Origin: Nostoc spongiaeforme FACHB-130 | Lineage (GTDB): Bacteria; Cyanobacteriota; Cyanobacteriia; Cyanobacteriales; Nostocaceae | Length of the DNA: 64,000 nucleotides | Direction of reading: 5' to 3' | Assembly: GCF_014698475.1 (NCBI RefSeq) | Contig: NZ_JACJTB010000035.1 | Location: 1 to 64,000, forward strand | Shown here: piece by piece, positions 41,459 through 49,497 of the stretch | How positions within the stretch are numbered: position 1 is the stretch's first letter | Layout of the letters: the number at the start of each line of letters is the position of its first letter | The notes under the pieces: generated by a model | Databases searched by the model: none | What the model was told of the DNA's origin: nothing | Seen by the model: only the letters and a program-made list of their open reading frames with translations | Program-made: the position numbers and the translations under genes

Positions 41459-43435
41459 ATGCAACATAAAACACATTCCGAACATTCCCATTGTTGCGGT
41501 CACGATCATCATGATAATCATAACCATAATCATGATTATCATCACGATGATAATCATAACCATGACCACGGCGGAGAATTTATTTTCAAAAATGAGATAT
41601 ATTCTCTAATTGTGATTGGTATTTTGTATATATTTGGGCTAATTTTTGAACAAAAATTACATAGTACACCCTATGCAATTGGCGAATATTTAGTTTTTAT
41701 TCCTGCCTACCTTCTGAGCGGTTGGACTGTATTAAAAACCGCCGGACGCAATATCATTAAAGGTAGAATATTTGATGAAACATTTTTAATGACAATCGCT
41801 ACACTCGGAGCTTTAGTAATTCATAAATTACCTGAAGCTGTAGGTGTGATGTTGTTTTACAAAATAGGCGAATTATTTCAAGACGTGGCTGTAAGTCGTT
41901 CACGTAACTCCATCAAAGCTTTATTAGAAGTACGTCCAGATTATGCAAATATTGAGACAGCAGGCAATATCCAGAAAGTATCACCAGACGCTGTAAAAAT
42001 TGGAGATATCGTAGTTATTAAACCAGGCGAAAAAATCCCCTTAGATGGAGAAATTATTACGGGAAATTCCCAAGTTGATACATCAGCTTTAACAGGAGAA
42101 TCTGTACCACAAACAGTTAGGGTTGGTGATACAGTATTAGCTGGTTCTATCAATCAAGTTGGATTGCTCAAAATTCAAGTCACAAAACTATTTAATGAAT
42201 CTTCCATCGCCAAAATTTTAGACTTGGTACAAAATGCCAGAAGTAAAAAAGCAGAAACAGAAAAATTCATTACAAAGTTTGCTCGTTATTACACGCCGAT
42301 AGTTGTTTTCATATCTCTGGCAGTCGCCATATTACCACCTTTATTAATTCCTGGGGCGACATCTGCTGAATGGGTTTATCGAGCTTTGATATTATTAGTA
42401 ATTTCTTGTCCTTGTGGACTGGTGATCAGTATACCCCTGGGTTATTTTGGGGGGATTGGTGGTGCAGCCAAACGCGGTATTTTGATTAAAGGTTCAATGT
42501 TTTTGGATACCTTAACCACAGTCAAAACGGTAGTTTTTGACAAAACAGGCACTTTAACAAAAGGCGTATTTAAAGTAGTAGAAATTGTGCCACACAATAG
42601 CTATAGTGAACAAGAAATACTGGAATTAGCAGCCAAAGTAGAAGCTCATTCTAATCACCCCATCGCTCAATCAATTCGAGCAGCGTACGGTGAAGATTTT
42701 GATATATCAGAAGTGTCAAATTATGAAGAAATAGCAGGTCATGGAATTAAGGCAAATGTAGGCAATAAGCTAGTATTAGCAGGAAGCGATCGCCTACTCC
42801 ACCAAGAGCATATTATCCATCCTACTTGCGACCTAGAAGGTACAGTTGTACATCTAGCAATAGATAATATTTATGCTGGATATATCATCATTGCAGATGA
42901 ATTAAAAGCCGATGCGAAAGCAGCGATACAAGCACTCAAAAAAATCGGCGTAAAAAAAACAGTCATGTTAACAGGAGATAATCAGTCGATCACGGCTCGA
43001 ATTGCTCAACAAATTGGTATAGATACTTATATTGCCGAGTTATTACCAGAAGAAAAAGTTTCGGCAATTGAAAAGTTAATTAGCACTAATCCTAAACATG
43101 ATAAAGTCGCTTTTATTGGTGATGGTATTAACGATGCACCTGTGATTGCTAGAGCCGATGTTGGTATGGCTATGGGTGGCTTAGGCTCAGATGCAGCAAT
43201 TGAAACTGCCGATATAGTCATCATGACAGATGCACCTTCTAAGGTAGCCACAGCAATTCAAATTGCCAGAAAAACTCGCCAAATAGTTTGGCAAAATATT
43301 AGTTTTGCCTTAGCAATTAAAATTGCATTTATTGGCTTAGGAATTTTAGGTATAGCAACCATGTGGGAAGCTGTATTTGCTGATGTTGGTGTAGCCTTGC
43401 TGGCAATTTTTAACGCCACCAGAATTATGAAGTAG
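41459..43435 (+). CDS. P1B-type heavy-metal ATPase (Zn/Cd/Co exporter type)
   Basis: 658 residues. The N-terminus has about 15 histidines in the first 37 residues plus a CC pair, a soft-metal-binding tail in place of a folded HMA domain. Then: six to eight membrane helices, actuator TGES (212-215), membrane metal site CPC (317-319), phosphorylation DKTGT (Asp361), the HP motif in HSNHPIAQ, and GDGINDAP. CPC with a His-rich tail favours Zn2+/Cd2+/Co2+ rather than Cu+. It exports metal using ATP. Divergent from mntH. Confidence 0.92.
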   Translation: MQHKTHSEHSHCCGHDHHDNHNHNHDYHHDDNHNHDHGGEFIFKNEIYSLIVIGILYIFGLIFEQKLHSTPYAIGEYLVFIPAYLLSGWTVLKTAGRNIIKGRIFDETFLMTIATLGALVIHKLPEAVGVMLFYKIGELFQDVAVSRSRNSIKALLEVRPDYANIETAGNIQKVSPDAVKIGDIVVIKPGEKIPLDGEIITGNSQVDTSALTGESVPQTVRVGDTVLAGSINQVGLLKIQVTKLFNESSIAKILDLVQNARSKKAETEKFITKFARYYTPIVVFISLAVAILPPLLIPGATSAEWVYRALILLVISCPCGLVISIPLGYFGGIGGAAKRGILIKGSMFLDTLTTVKTVVFDKTGTLTKGVFKVVEIVPHNSYSEQEILELAAKVEAHSNHPIAQSIRAAYGEDFDISEVSNYEEIAGHGIKANVGNKLVLAGSDRLLHQEHIIHPTCDLEGTVVHLAIDNIYAGYIIIADELKADAKAAIQALKKIGVKKTVMLTGDNQSITARIAQQIGIDTYIAELLPEEKVSAIEKLISTNPKHDKVAFIGDGINDAPVIARADVGMAMGGLGSDAAIETADIVIMTDAPSKVATAIQIARKTRQIVWQNISFALAIKIAFIGLGILGIATMWEAVFADVGVALLAIFNATRIMK

Positions 43436-43497
43436 TCAGGGAACTGTCTGCTATAGGAGTCGTCAGTTTAACTCCTACTACTTAATAGAGAAATCAA

Positions 43498-44178
43498 GTG
43501 AATCTACCAATCAAAAACATCACAACTGCTATGTTAGCTTTATTAATTAGCTACTCAGCCAACCCAGCAATTGCATTAGCACAAAGTAACACTCATAATT
43601 TCACCATTGCTCAATCAAAACCTTTAAACGATACTTTAATTGTGCCTGGTGAAAGAGTCGGGCTAATTACCCGCAAAACCACCAAAAAAGATTTAGTCAA
43701 GCTATTTGGTACATCGCGCTTAACTGATAAAACCATTTATGGCCCAGAAGGAATCGGTCGTTTTGCCGCTACTCAGGTAAACTTAGGCCGAGAGCGATCG
43801 CTTTTGGTAGTCTGGAGTGATAACACTCGCACTAAACCGCTAGATGTGCGTAACTTAGGAACTGCGTGGAAAACTCGTGAAGGCATTGGTATGGGTACAC
43901 CGTGGCGCGAGTTACGCCAAAAATTAGGCAACTTTAAACTTTATGGACTGGGTTGGGACTATAGCGGTACGATTTTGCTAGACAGCAGCAAACTATCCCG
44001 CTATCAAGGTAAACTCATCCTCCGCGTCGACTCTGCACCTAATGCTTACCAAAAATACCCCAAAGACTATCAAGCTGTTCTCGGTGATAGCACTTTTTCC
44101 TCTAGCAATTCTCACTGGAAATCTTTAGGGATGAGAGTGTCTGAGATGATTGTCATACTTAACCCCAGTCAGTATTAA
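43498..44178 (+). CDS. Exported protein of unknown function
   Basis: 226 residues from GTG 43498. A signal peptide (MLALLISYSANPAIALAQ) is followed by a globular part with VGLITRKTTKKDLVKLFGTS, LTDKTIYGPEGIGRFAATQV, LLVVWSDNTRTKPLDVRNLG, WKTREGIGMGTPWRELRQKLG and FKLYGLGWDYSGTILL. These look like repeated alpha/beta units seen in cyanobacterial exported proteins of unknown role. It starts 62 bp after the metal ATPase gene and may share its message. No catalytic motif was recognised. Confidence 0.7.
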   Translation: MNLPIKNITTAMLALLISYSANPAIALAQSNTHNFTIAQSKPLNDTLIVPGERVGLITRKTTKKDLVKLFGTSRLTDKTIYGPEGIGRFAATQVNLGRERSLLVVWSDNTRTKPLDVRNLGTAWKTREGIGMGTPWRELRQKLGNFKLYGLGWDYSGTILLDSSKLSRYQGKLILRVDSAPNAYQKYPKDYQAVLGDSTFSSSNSHWKSLGMRVSEMIVILNPSQY

Positions 44179-44544
44179 GGGACTTCATCATTTACAGACA
44201 AGGGGGGCCACTGCGTTGGGCGGCTCTGCCGACTTGAAGCAAGTGGCGTGACAAGGAAGACAAGGAAGATATTAAGTCTTGTTGAGTCAAAAAATTGGAT
44301 GATTTATTTTTTGGAGTTTAGCTGGCACATTAGTAGGAGTGACAATTTTATTGCTTACCGACAGAAAAAACGAAGCTCAAGTTAATTAGTGTCTATTTAT
44401 ACCATTTTCGATTCTGGGAATCGCTATACTTATCTTTAGGTTCTACCTGGGAATGATGAAGTGGCTTTGCCACTTCTTTTTATTTGAGCCATATCCCATA
44501 CAAAAGTCAAAAGTCTGGTTTAACTTTTCACTTTTTCGCATTAC
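44179..44544. other. Intergenic with repeat; short frame remnant
   Basis: 366 bp. It holds the 41-nt hairpin repeat (44207-44247) and GACAAGGA-type direct repeats. Near 44315-44390 a start-less frame reads FWSLAGTLVGVTILLLTDRK and then NEAQVN, like the end of a small membrane protein. It has no start codon and may be a remnant. A hairpin GAAGTGGC-TTT-GCCACTTC with following T residues lies near 44458-44482 and could terminate the upstream gene. Confidence 0.45.
44207..44247 (+). repeat. 41-nt hairpin repeat, copy B
   Basis: Same plan as 18968-19008: outer arms GCCACT / AGTGGC, GC/GC step with one unpaired A, inner hairpin CGGC-TCT-GCCG. Compared with copy A, the T-A pair of the outer stem is C-G here, and the inner stem CGGG/CCCG is CGGC/GCCG. 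Both changes keep pairing. Confidence 0.75.
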
Positions 44545-45603
44545 CTAATCATTAGTCAAATCATCACGCCATTTATTGTGATTTTCTTGCGGTTCAACCT
44601 CACGTACTCTCGCTAATTGCCAAGTTCCCCACATCAATGGCTTTTGTCTTTCAACATGGTTAATAAACTGCACGATAGAGTGATCCGCTTTGATGGGTGT
44701 TTTTAAGTCAAAGCGAATAGTTTGAAAAATCTTACTATCACCTTTAACAAAATTTGTACCCACAACCTTGGCTAACCACAGCACAAATTTATTAAACAAC
44801 CTGCCCAAAATTCCCCGACGTTTTTTCATCATAAAAATAGTTCGCCCTTCTGTTTTTCCCTCTGCTAAAAGACGTAGAGCAAACATAATATGAAACCCTA
44901 AAAAATCAGGGCCAAGGGTGACTATGTTAGTACTGCCATACCAATAACAAATACTATAGGTAATGGGGTGTTTAGAAAAAGCACGAATCAGTTTAATGAA
45001 GTTAGAATCTCTCCTTGGGTCTGTAATATTTGTGAAAATAATGGCATTATGATGATATTCCTGTTTGTCAAAAACAATGTTTAATCCTAGTTGATGAACT
45101 GTATTGAAATGTTGAGCGTCAATTGCATTCATCATCACTACATTAGGATGACAGTTTTTGACAAAATGAAACCCAAAAGCCACATCAAATTCATATTCTG
45201 CTAAATCTGGAATATATGGTAATCGGTGTTGTGGTGTTTCTCCAGTCCAAATCCAAATCATGCCATATTCTTCATCTGTCGGCCAGGTTTTTAACTTAAT
45301 TGGTAATGGCTCATCTAAACAAGGAATTTCTACGCAAATGCCTTGTTCATTAAATTTCCAATGATGGAAAAAACACCGTAATTCTTTACCTTCTACTCTA
45401 CCTTCTGCAAGATGAGCGCCCATGTGAGGACAGTAAGCATCACAAATAACTACTCTATTGTCTTGACCACGATAAACAACTAAATTTCTCCCTAAAATAG
45501 TAACAGGCTTTACCTCTCCTATTCGCAGATTTTGAGATGGCATTACCCAATACCAGCCCTCAATAAAACGCTCTGGATTATTAAAAATTTTAGGTTTACG
45601 CAT
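44545..45603 (-). CDS. Rieske-type ring-hydroxylating oxygenase alpha subunit
   Basis: 352 residues. The N-terminal Rieske domain has CPHMGAHL and CFFHHWKF. The catalytic domain has the mononuclear iron site in NAIDAQHFNTVH (Asp/His/His pattern). A C-terminal stretch (RGILGRLFNKFVLWLAKVVG) is amphipathic. Such proteins hydroxylate or demethylate aromatic or sterol/carotenoid-like substrates using an external reductase. None is encoded nearby, and the substrate is unknown. It is transcribed toward the repeat-containing gap; a long gene-free region lies upstream. Confidence 0.85.
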   Translation of the reverse strand: MRKPKIFNNPERFIEGWYWVMPSQNLRIGEVKPVTILGRNLVVYRGQDNRVVICDAYCPHMGAHLAEGRVEGKELRCFFHHWKFNEQGICVEIPCLDEPLPIKLKTWPTDEEYGMIWIWTGETPQHRLPYIPDLAEYEFDVAFGFHFVKNCHPNVVMMNAIDAQHFNTVHQLGLNIVFDKQEYHHNAIIFTNITDPRRDSNFIKLIRAFSKHPITYSICYWYGSTNIVTLGPDFLGFHIMFALRLLAEGKTEGRTIFMMKKRRGILGRLFNKFVLWLAKVVGTNFVKGDSKIFQTIRFDLKTPIKADHSIVQFINHVERQKPLMWGTWQLARVREVEPQENHNKWRDDLTND

Positions 45604-46427
45604 CGAAATATTATTCTGCGAGTTAATAGTTATTTGTCAACTTCACTAGAAGTGAAGCGGTTCCTATAGAAATATCATTTCAATTACTAAAAAACAGTTA
45701 TTTTGAGTACTAGGAAAGGTATCATAAAAACTAATCGAGCAGTTTTTGGGATATTTAAAGTAAGAGATTGTTATATTTATAGCCAACTAGTTTAAGTTGG
45801 TATTTGCTAAAATCTAATGATTATCAATGGTTGTAAAAATGAAACTACGTAAAATCCGAAACTCCTTTGAATTAGGCTAAATTTATTAATAATTTATAAT
45901 TGATATTTAGCTTTATTTTTGATTAAGCTGTATATATAATTCGGTCTTACTTTCCCTTGAATGTGATGATGCGTAAGTAATAAATGAACAAAAGAGACAA
46001 GGTAGAGAGATGTTTGTATATCATTTCTGATTGCTATAGTACTATGATTTGATTTTTGAAATGTACGTAGAATTTGTTATTGAAGAGAGTACGGCATCTA
46101 CGCAAAGTTTTCCGTGCGTTACGGCTTATGCCTAACACACCCTACTAAAATTTTTTTAGAAATCAAATATTATTCCCATAGGTAATTTGATTTTAATCAA
46201 ATTAGTAAGATGGATGTTTGAACGTTTTTTATTTCAGAGATACTTTATCAAGTAAGGCTTAAATTATAGTTAATCTAACGCAACCAAAAATCTGTTACTC
46301 GACTGCTAATCCTGATGTAGCTGTAAAATAGCATACTTAATATTTACTTTAGAAATAGACTCTTAGATGTTGGATAAATTACTATAAAATTTCTACAGAC
46401 TTGACTTAACTCGTCATTAGTGGAACT
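45604..46427. other. Long intergenic region
   Basis: 824 bp between the divergent oxygenase and GAF genes. Seen in it: a short inverted repeat CTTCACT-AGA-AGTGAAG near 45640, and a dispersed Nostocales repeat at about 46112-46146 (CCGTGCGTTACGGCTTATGC then CTAACACACCCTAC). The rest is AT-rich with no reading frame or RNA gene that I can support. Confidence 0.5.
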
Positions 46428-46967
46428 GTGCAAATTCATTCTCACTCCGAATTTGACCCTAGATCAAACCAACCGGTTGACCAGGGGTTACGAAGAGTTT
46501 TAGAGCGCCTTGTCAGAACAATGCGGCGTGATGCTTTGATTCGGCAAACAACGCATGAATTGAGAGAATCACTCCAGGCCGATCGCGTAGTCTTATATTA
46601 CTTTTATTGGCAATGGCATGGCCAAGTTACATTTGAATCCTTAAGTTCCGATAAATATTCGATTTTGGGTTCCACAGGAGCAGATAATTGTTTTACCAAT
46701 GAATATGCAGCTTTGTATTTAGCTGGTAGAGTAAGAGCGATCGCAGATACTAACCTTGAACCTCTACCAGCTTGTCACCGTGAGTTTCTCCACAGCATCC
46801 AGGTACGCGCCAACCTAGTAGTGCCGATTTTAGTTCCCAAAGGTTTGTGGGGGTTGCTAGTCGCCCATCAATGTCAAACACCCCGGATTTGGTCGCCAGC
46901 AGATATCAATTTAGTGCAAACAGCAGCGAAAACTCTCGCCACCGACGCGAATATTTTAGGAAGTTAA
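46428..46967 (+). CDS. Stand-alone cyanobacteriochrome-type GAF protein (DXCF)
   Basis: 179 residues, essentially one GAF domain from GTG 46428. It carries both cysteine motifs of DXCF cyanobacteriochromes: DNCF (Asp86-Asn87-Cys88-Phe89) and the canonical bilin-binding Cys116-His117 in ACHREFLHSIQVRANLVVPI. It also has the family block LWGLLVAHQC..PRIW. DXCF proteins bind phycocyanobilin/phycoviolobilin and usually sense blue/green light. No kinase, GGDEF or methyl-accepting output domain is attached, so any signal must pass by protein contact. A short N-terminal helix (LRRVLERLVRTMRRDALI) could dimerise. The next gene follows 33 bp later. Confidence 0.82.
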   Translation: MQIHSHSEFDPRSNQPVDQGLRRVLERLVRTMRRDALIRQTTHELRESLQADRVVLYYFYWQWHGQVTFESLSSDKYSILGSTGADNCFTNEYAALYLAGRVRAIADTNLEPLPACHREFLHSIQVRANLVVPILVPKGLWGLLVAHQCQTPRIWSPADINLVQTAAKTLATDANILGS

Positions 46968-47000
46968 ATTACTGGTACTGTGCTGATAGGAGAATCAACC

Positions 47001-47390
47001 ATGAAACTGGGCTATACAATTATTTGGGTCAATGATGTCATTAAGACAGTGGAATTTTACGAAAAAGCATTCGGGCTAGTGCGTCGTACTCTCAAAGAAA
47101 CAGATAAATCGATTTGGGCTGAAATGGAAACTGGCGAAACCACCTTAGCATTCTCCTCGACTAGTGAAGCCGAAACATTATTTCCGAGTGGTTTTCGCAG
47201 TCATGATCCTGCACAACCACCTGCACTAATGCAACTTTCATTCATCACACCGGATGTTGGCACAGCTTATATGAGAGCGATAGGTGCAGGGGCAAAACCT
47301 TTAGATGCACCTAAAGCCATACCAGGGGGACAAACAGTTGCGCGTGTGCGCGATTTGAATGGTGTGCTGGTGTCGTTAGTTAGTGCTTGA
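47001..47390 (+). CDS. VOC-family (glyoxalase-like) protein
   Basis: 129 residues from ATG 47001, with AGGAGA nine nt upstream. Two beta-alpha-beta-beta-beta modules: MKLGYTIIWVNDVIKTVEFY EKAFGL with ETTLAF, and LMQLSFITPDVGTAYMRAIGAGA with VARVRDLNGVLVSLV. This is the vicinal oxygen chelate fold (glyoxalase I, dioxygenases, antibiotic-binding proteins). The metal ligand set is incomplete by eye, so catalysis cannot be claimed. It lies 33 bp after the GAF gene and may be co-transcribed. Confidence 0.82.
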   Translation: MKLGYTIIWVNDVIKTVEFYEKAFGLVRRTLKETDKSIWAEMETGETTLAFSSTSEAETLFPSGFRSHDPAQPPALMQLSFITPDVGTAYMRAIGAGAKPLDAPKAIPGGQTVARVRDLNGVLVSLVSA

Positions 47391-47410
47391 AGAGGGCAGG
47401 AGGCAGGGAG

Positions 47411-47486
47411 TAGTCCCGAATTTCTCACGTATGGGTAGCGGGTGTGGGGAGTGTGGGGAGTGTGGGGAGTGTGGGGAGTGTGGGGG
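47411..47486. repeat. Dispersed repeat plus 9-nt tandem repeat
   Basis: 47411-47436 is the reverse complement of 19202-19227. From 47442 to 47486 there are five 9-nt units, GTGTGGGGA four times and GTGTGGGGG once. The same G-rich tract type adjoins the copy at 19187, on the other strand, so repeat and tract travel together. Confidence 0.8.
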
Positions 47487-47500
47487 GAATAGAATCTTTA

Positions 47501-47528
47501 ACTCAGCACTCAGCACTCAGCACTCAGC
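47501..47528. repeat. Heptad repeat overlapping trmFO 3' end
   Basis: Four copies of ACTCAGC. The last copies include the trmFO stop codon (47524-47526) and its final codon, so the repeat array has grown up to and into the coding end. Confidence 0.85.
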
Positions 47529-48843
47529 ACTCTAATTGAGTTTTCCAGTTAGCTAAGTCTGCCAAAGAGCGATCGCGGTAACGTCCATAACGCTCTGGCT
47601 TACTTTTAATTTTCACACCTAAATCTGGCAAAATGCCAAAATTAGGCGGCATTGGTTGAAAATGTTTCGGTGAAGCTGAACTAATAAACTCTAATAACGC
47701 CCCTAGCATTGTCGTAGGCGGTAAACTCAAAGGTTCTTTACCCAAAGCCAACCGGGCAGCATTGGTTCCCGCCAACCAACCACCAGCAGCCGCCGCCGTG
47801 TAACCTTCCGTACCAATCAACTGTCCAGCCGCTAGTAAAGTGGGACGTTGTTTAAATTGCAAAGTTGGCTGCATCAGTTGGGGTGCATTAATAAAAGTGT
47901 TGCGGTGCATCACTCCCAAGCGCACAAATTCTGCCTTTTCCAAACCTGGAATCAGTTGGAAAACTCGCTTTTGTTCACCCCAACGCAGATTAGTTTGGAA
48001 ACCTACCATATTCCACAGTTGTCCGGCTTTATCTTCTTGACGCAACTGCACTACAGCATAGGGACGTTCCCCAGTCCGGCTATCAGATAAACCGACTGGT
48101 TTTAAGGGGCCGTAACGCATTGTATCTTCGCCCCGTTGTGCTAATTCTTCAATTGGTAAACAAGCTTCAAAAAACTTGGCTGTTTCCCGTTCAAAATCTT
48201 TCAATTCTGTTTGTTCTGCTTGACACAAAGCTTGCCAAAACTGCAAATACTGTTCTTTATTCATGGGGCAGTTGAGATAGGCGGCTTCACCTTTGTCATA
48301 GCGCGATGCCATAAAGGCAACATCACGATTAATCGACTCACCAACAATAATGGGGCTAGCCGCATCAAAAAAGCTCATGTACTCCATTCCCGTGAAGCGG
48401 CGCAAGTCTTCTGCCAATTCCGGACTAGTTAACGGCCCGGTTGCTAACACCACAATACCTTCAGGAATAGCCTTGACTTCACCGCGCCGAAATTCTACTA
48501 AAGGATGGTTCGATAAAGTTGCGGTTAAATCTTGACTAAATTGGCCTCTGTCTACAGCCAACGCCCCACCCGCCGGGACTGCATGTTCATCGGCCTTAGA
48601 TATGACAATAGAATTTAATTGTCGCAGTTCTTCGTGCAGCAATCCCGCCGCGCGATCGCTCGCCAGCGCCCCAAAAGAATTACTACAAACTAACTCTGCC
48701 AAATGTTCTGTATGATGGGCAGGACTGAAGCGTTGAGGGCGCATTTCATGGAAAATAACAGGTACTCCAGCTTGGGCAATTTGCCATGCTGCTTCTGTTC
48801 CAGCTAGTCCACCTCCAATTACTTGTATCGGTTGTTGTTCCAT
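47524..48843 (-). CDS. trmFO: Folate-dependent tRNA (uracil-54-C5) methyltransferase
   Basis: 439 residues from ATG 48843. FAD-binding Rossmann motif [20 protein letters not shown], then [24 protein letters not shown] with the conserved Cys region, [16 protein letters not shown], and [21 protein letters not shown] near the C-terminus. It makes ribothymidine at position 54 of tRNAs using methylenetetrahydrofolate and FADH2, the route used by cyanobacteria and many Gram-positives in place of TrmA. The last residues (LEC) are encoded by a heptad repeat array. Confidence 0.95.
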   Translation of the reverse strand: MEQQPIQVIGGGLAGTEAAWQIAQAGVPVIFHEMRPQRFSPAHHTEHLAELVCSNSFGALASDRAAGLLHEELRQLNSIVISKADEHAVPAGGALAVDRGQFSQDLTATLSNHPLVEFRRGEVKAIPEGIVVLATGPLTSPELAEDLRRFTGMEYMSFFDAASPIIVGESINRDVAFMASRYDKGEAAYLNCPMNKEQYLQFWQALCQAEQTELKDFERETAKFFEACLPIEELAQRGEDTMRYGPLKPVGLSDSRTGERPYAVVQLRQEDKAGQLWNMVGFQTNLRWGEQKRVFQLIPGLEKAEFVRLGVMHRNTFINAPQLMQPTLQFKQRPTLLAAGQLIGTEGYTAAAAGGWLAGTNAARLALGKEPLSLPPTTMLGALLEFISSASPKHFQPMPPNFGILPDLGVKIKSKPERYGRYRDRSLADLANWKTQLEC

Positions 48844-48895
48844 AATCATCTGCGTCCGTCTGCGTTTATCTGCGGTTAATTACCACTGTAATGTA

Positions 48896-49120
48896 TTAGT
48901 TCATCACATAGAGTTCAGGATGGGTTATTGGTAATTCCCAAGATGCAGGGATAGTGTATGTCCCAGCCGGATAAGGTGAAACCCAGGAATTAGGGTGATG
49001 TCCGGGTAAGACAATTTTGACTTTACTCTCCGATACCCACAGCACATTGTAGATATAACCACGGAAGTAGATTTGCTTACCGCTAATCAAATCATCCTTG
49101 CTTGCTTGCTTCATTACCAT
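48896..49120 (-). CDS. Small conserved-looking protein, unknown
   Basis: 74 residues from the ATG at 49120 (a second ATG lies two codons on; a TTG at 49159 would extend it). Sequence: MVMKQASKDDLISGKQIYFR, GYIYNVLWVSESKVKIVLPG, then HHPNSWVSPYPAGTYTIPAS. It reads like a small beta-barrel (SH3-like) protein. I do not recognise a family. It lies 53 bp upstream of trmFO in the same direction. Its start overlaps another open frame (49092-49274) in a different phase. Confidence 0.5.
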   Translation of the reverse strand: MVMKQASKDDLISGKQIYFRGYIYNVLWVSESKVKIVLPGHHPNSWVSPYPAGTYTIPASWELPITHPELYVMN

Positions 49121-49274
49121 CTTGTTCGTACTGTTCCCACTGCTGGATTGTTTCGTCAATTTCCTCTGGGGTTGCTTCTCTTATTTCTCCTGAGTCTTCC
49201 TCAGTTACCCAGTCATTATCTTCTGGATCAATATTAGGTGCGTGGTGACATTTATTAACCTCAAACCAAGCTAG
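49092..49274 (-). other. Overlapping start-less open frame
   Basis: The frame reads LAWFEVNKCHHAPNIDPEDN, DWVTEEDSGEIREATPEEID, ETIQQWEQYEQDGNEASKQG and stops at 49092. It is strongly acidic, with a protein-like composition, but has two TGA codons just upstream and no ATG, GTG or TTG. It overlaps the 5' end of the gene at 48896-49120 by 29 bp in another phase. It may be the tail of a decayed gene once coupled to that one. Confidence 0.3.
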
Positions 49275-49325
49275 TCATCAACTTACCACACCTGATCAAA
49301 GCTCTCAATCTTTCTTGGTATTAGA

Positions 49326-49470
49326 GGTTGTTTGAAAGGTCGGCGCAGTATAGCAGTCGAAGTATAGGCGAGGAATAAAAAGCATGAATGCCAGACATAG
49401 TAAGAATTTTACCTCCTGCCTCCTGCCTTCTGCCTTCTGCCATAACGGTTGGCGAACCTTTCAAACAGCC
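49326..49470. repeat. MITE-like element with terminal inverted repeats
   Basis: GGTTGTTTGAAAGGT (49326-49340) and ACCTTTCAAACAGCC (49456-49470) are inverted with one mismatch, about 145 bp apart end to end. Inside, a run of CTGCCTC/CTGCCTT heptads lies at about 49415-49440. No coding capacity. It sits in the gap upstream of the small gene pair, 28 bp from the end of the radical SAM gene. Confidence 0.75.
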
Positions 49471-49497
49471 GCTAGGTGAAGCTAAAAAAGACAGCGT

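Noticed and set aside
41348-41569. 73-codon minus-strand frame rich in Met/Ile
   Set aside because: Reverse reading of the His-rich codons (CAT/ATG) of the metal ATPase.
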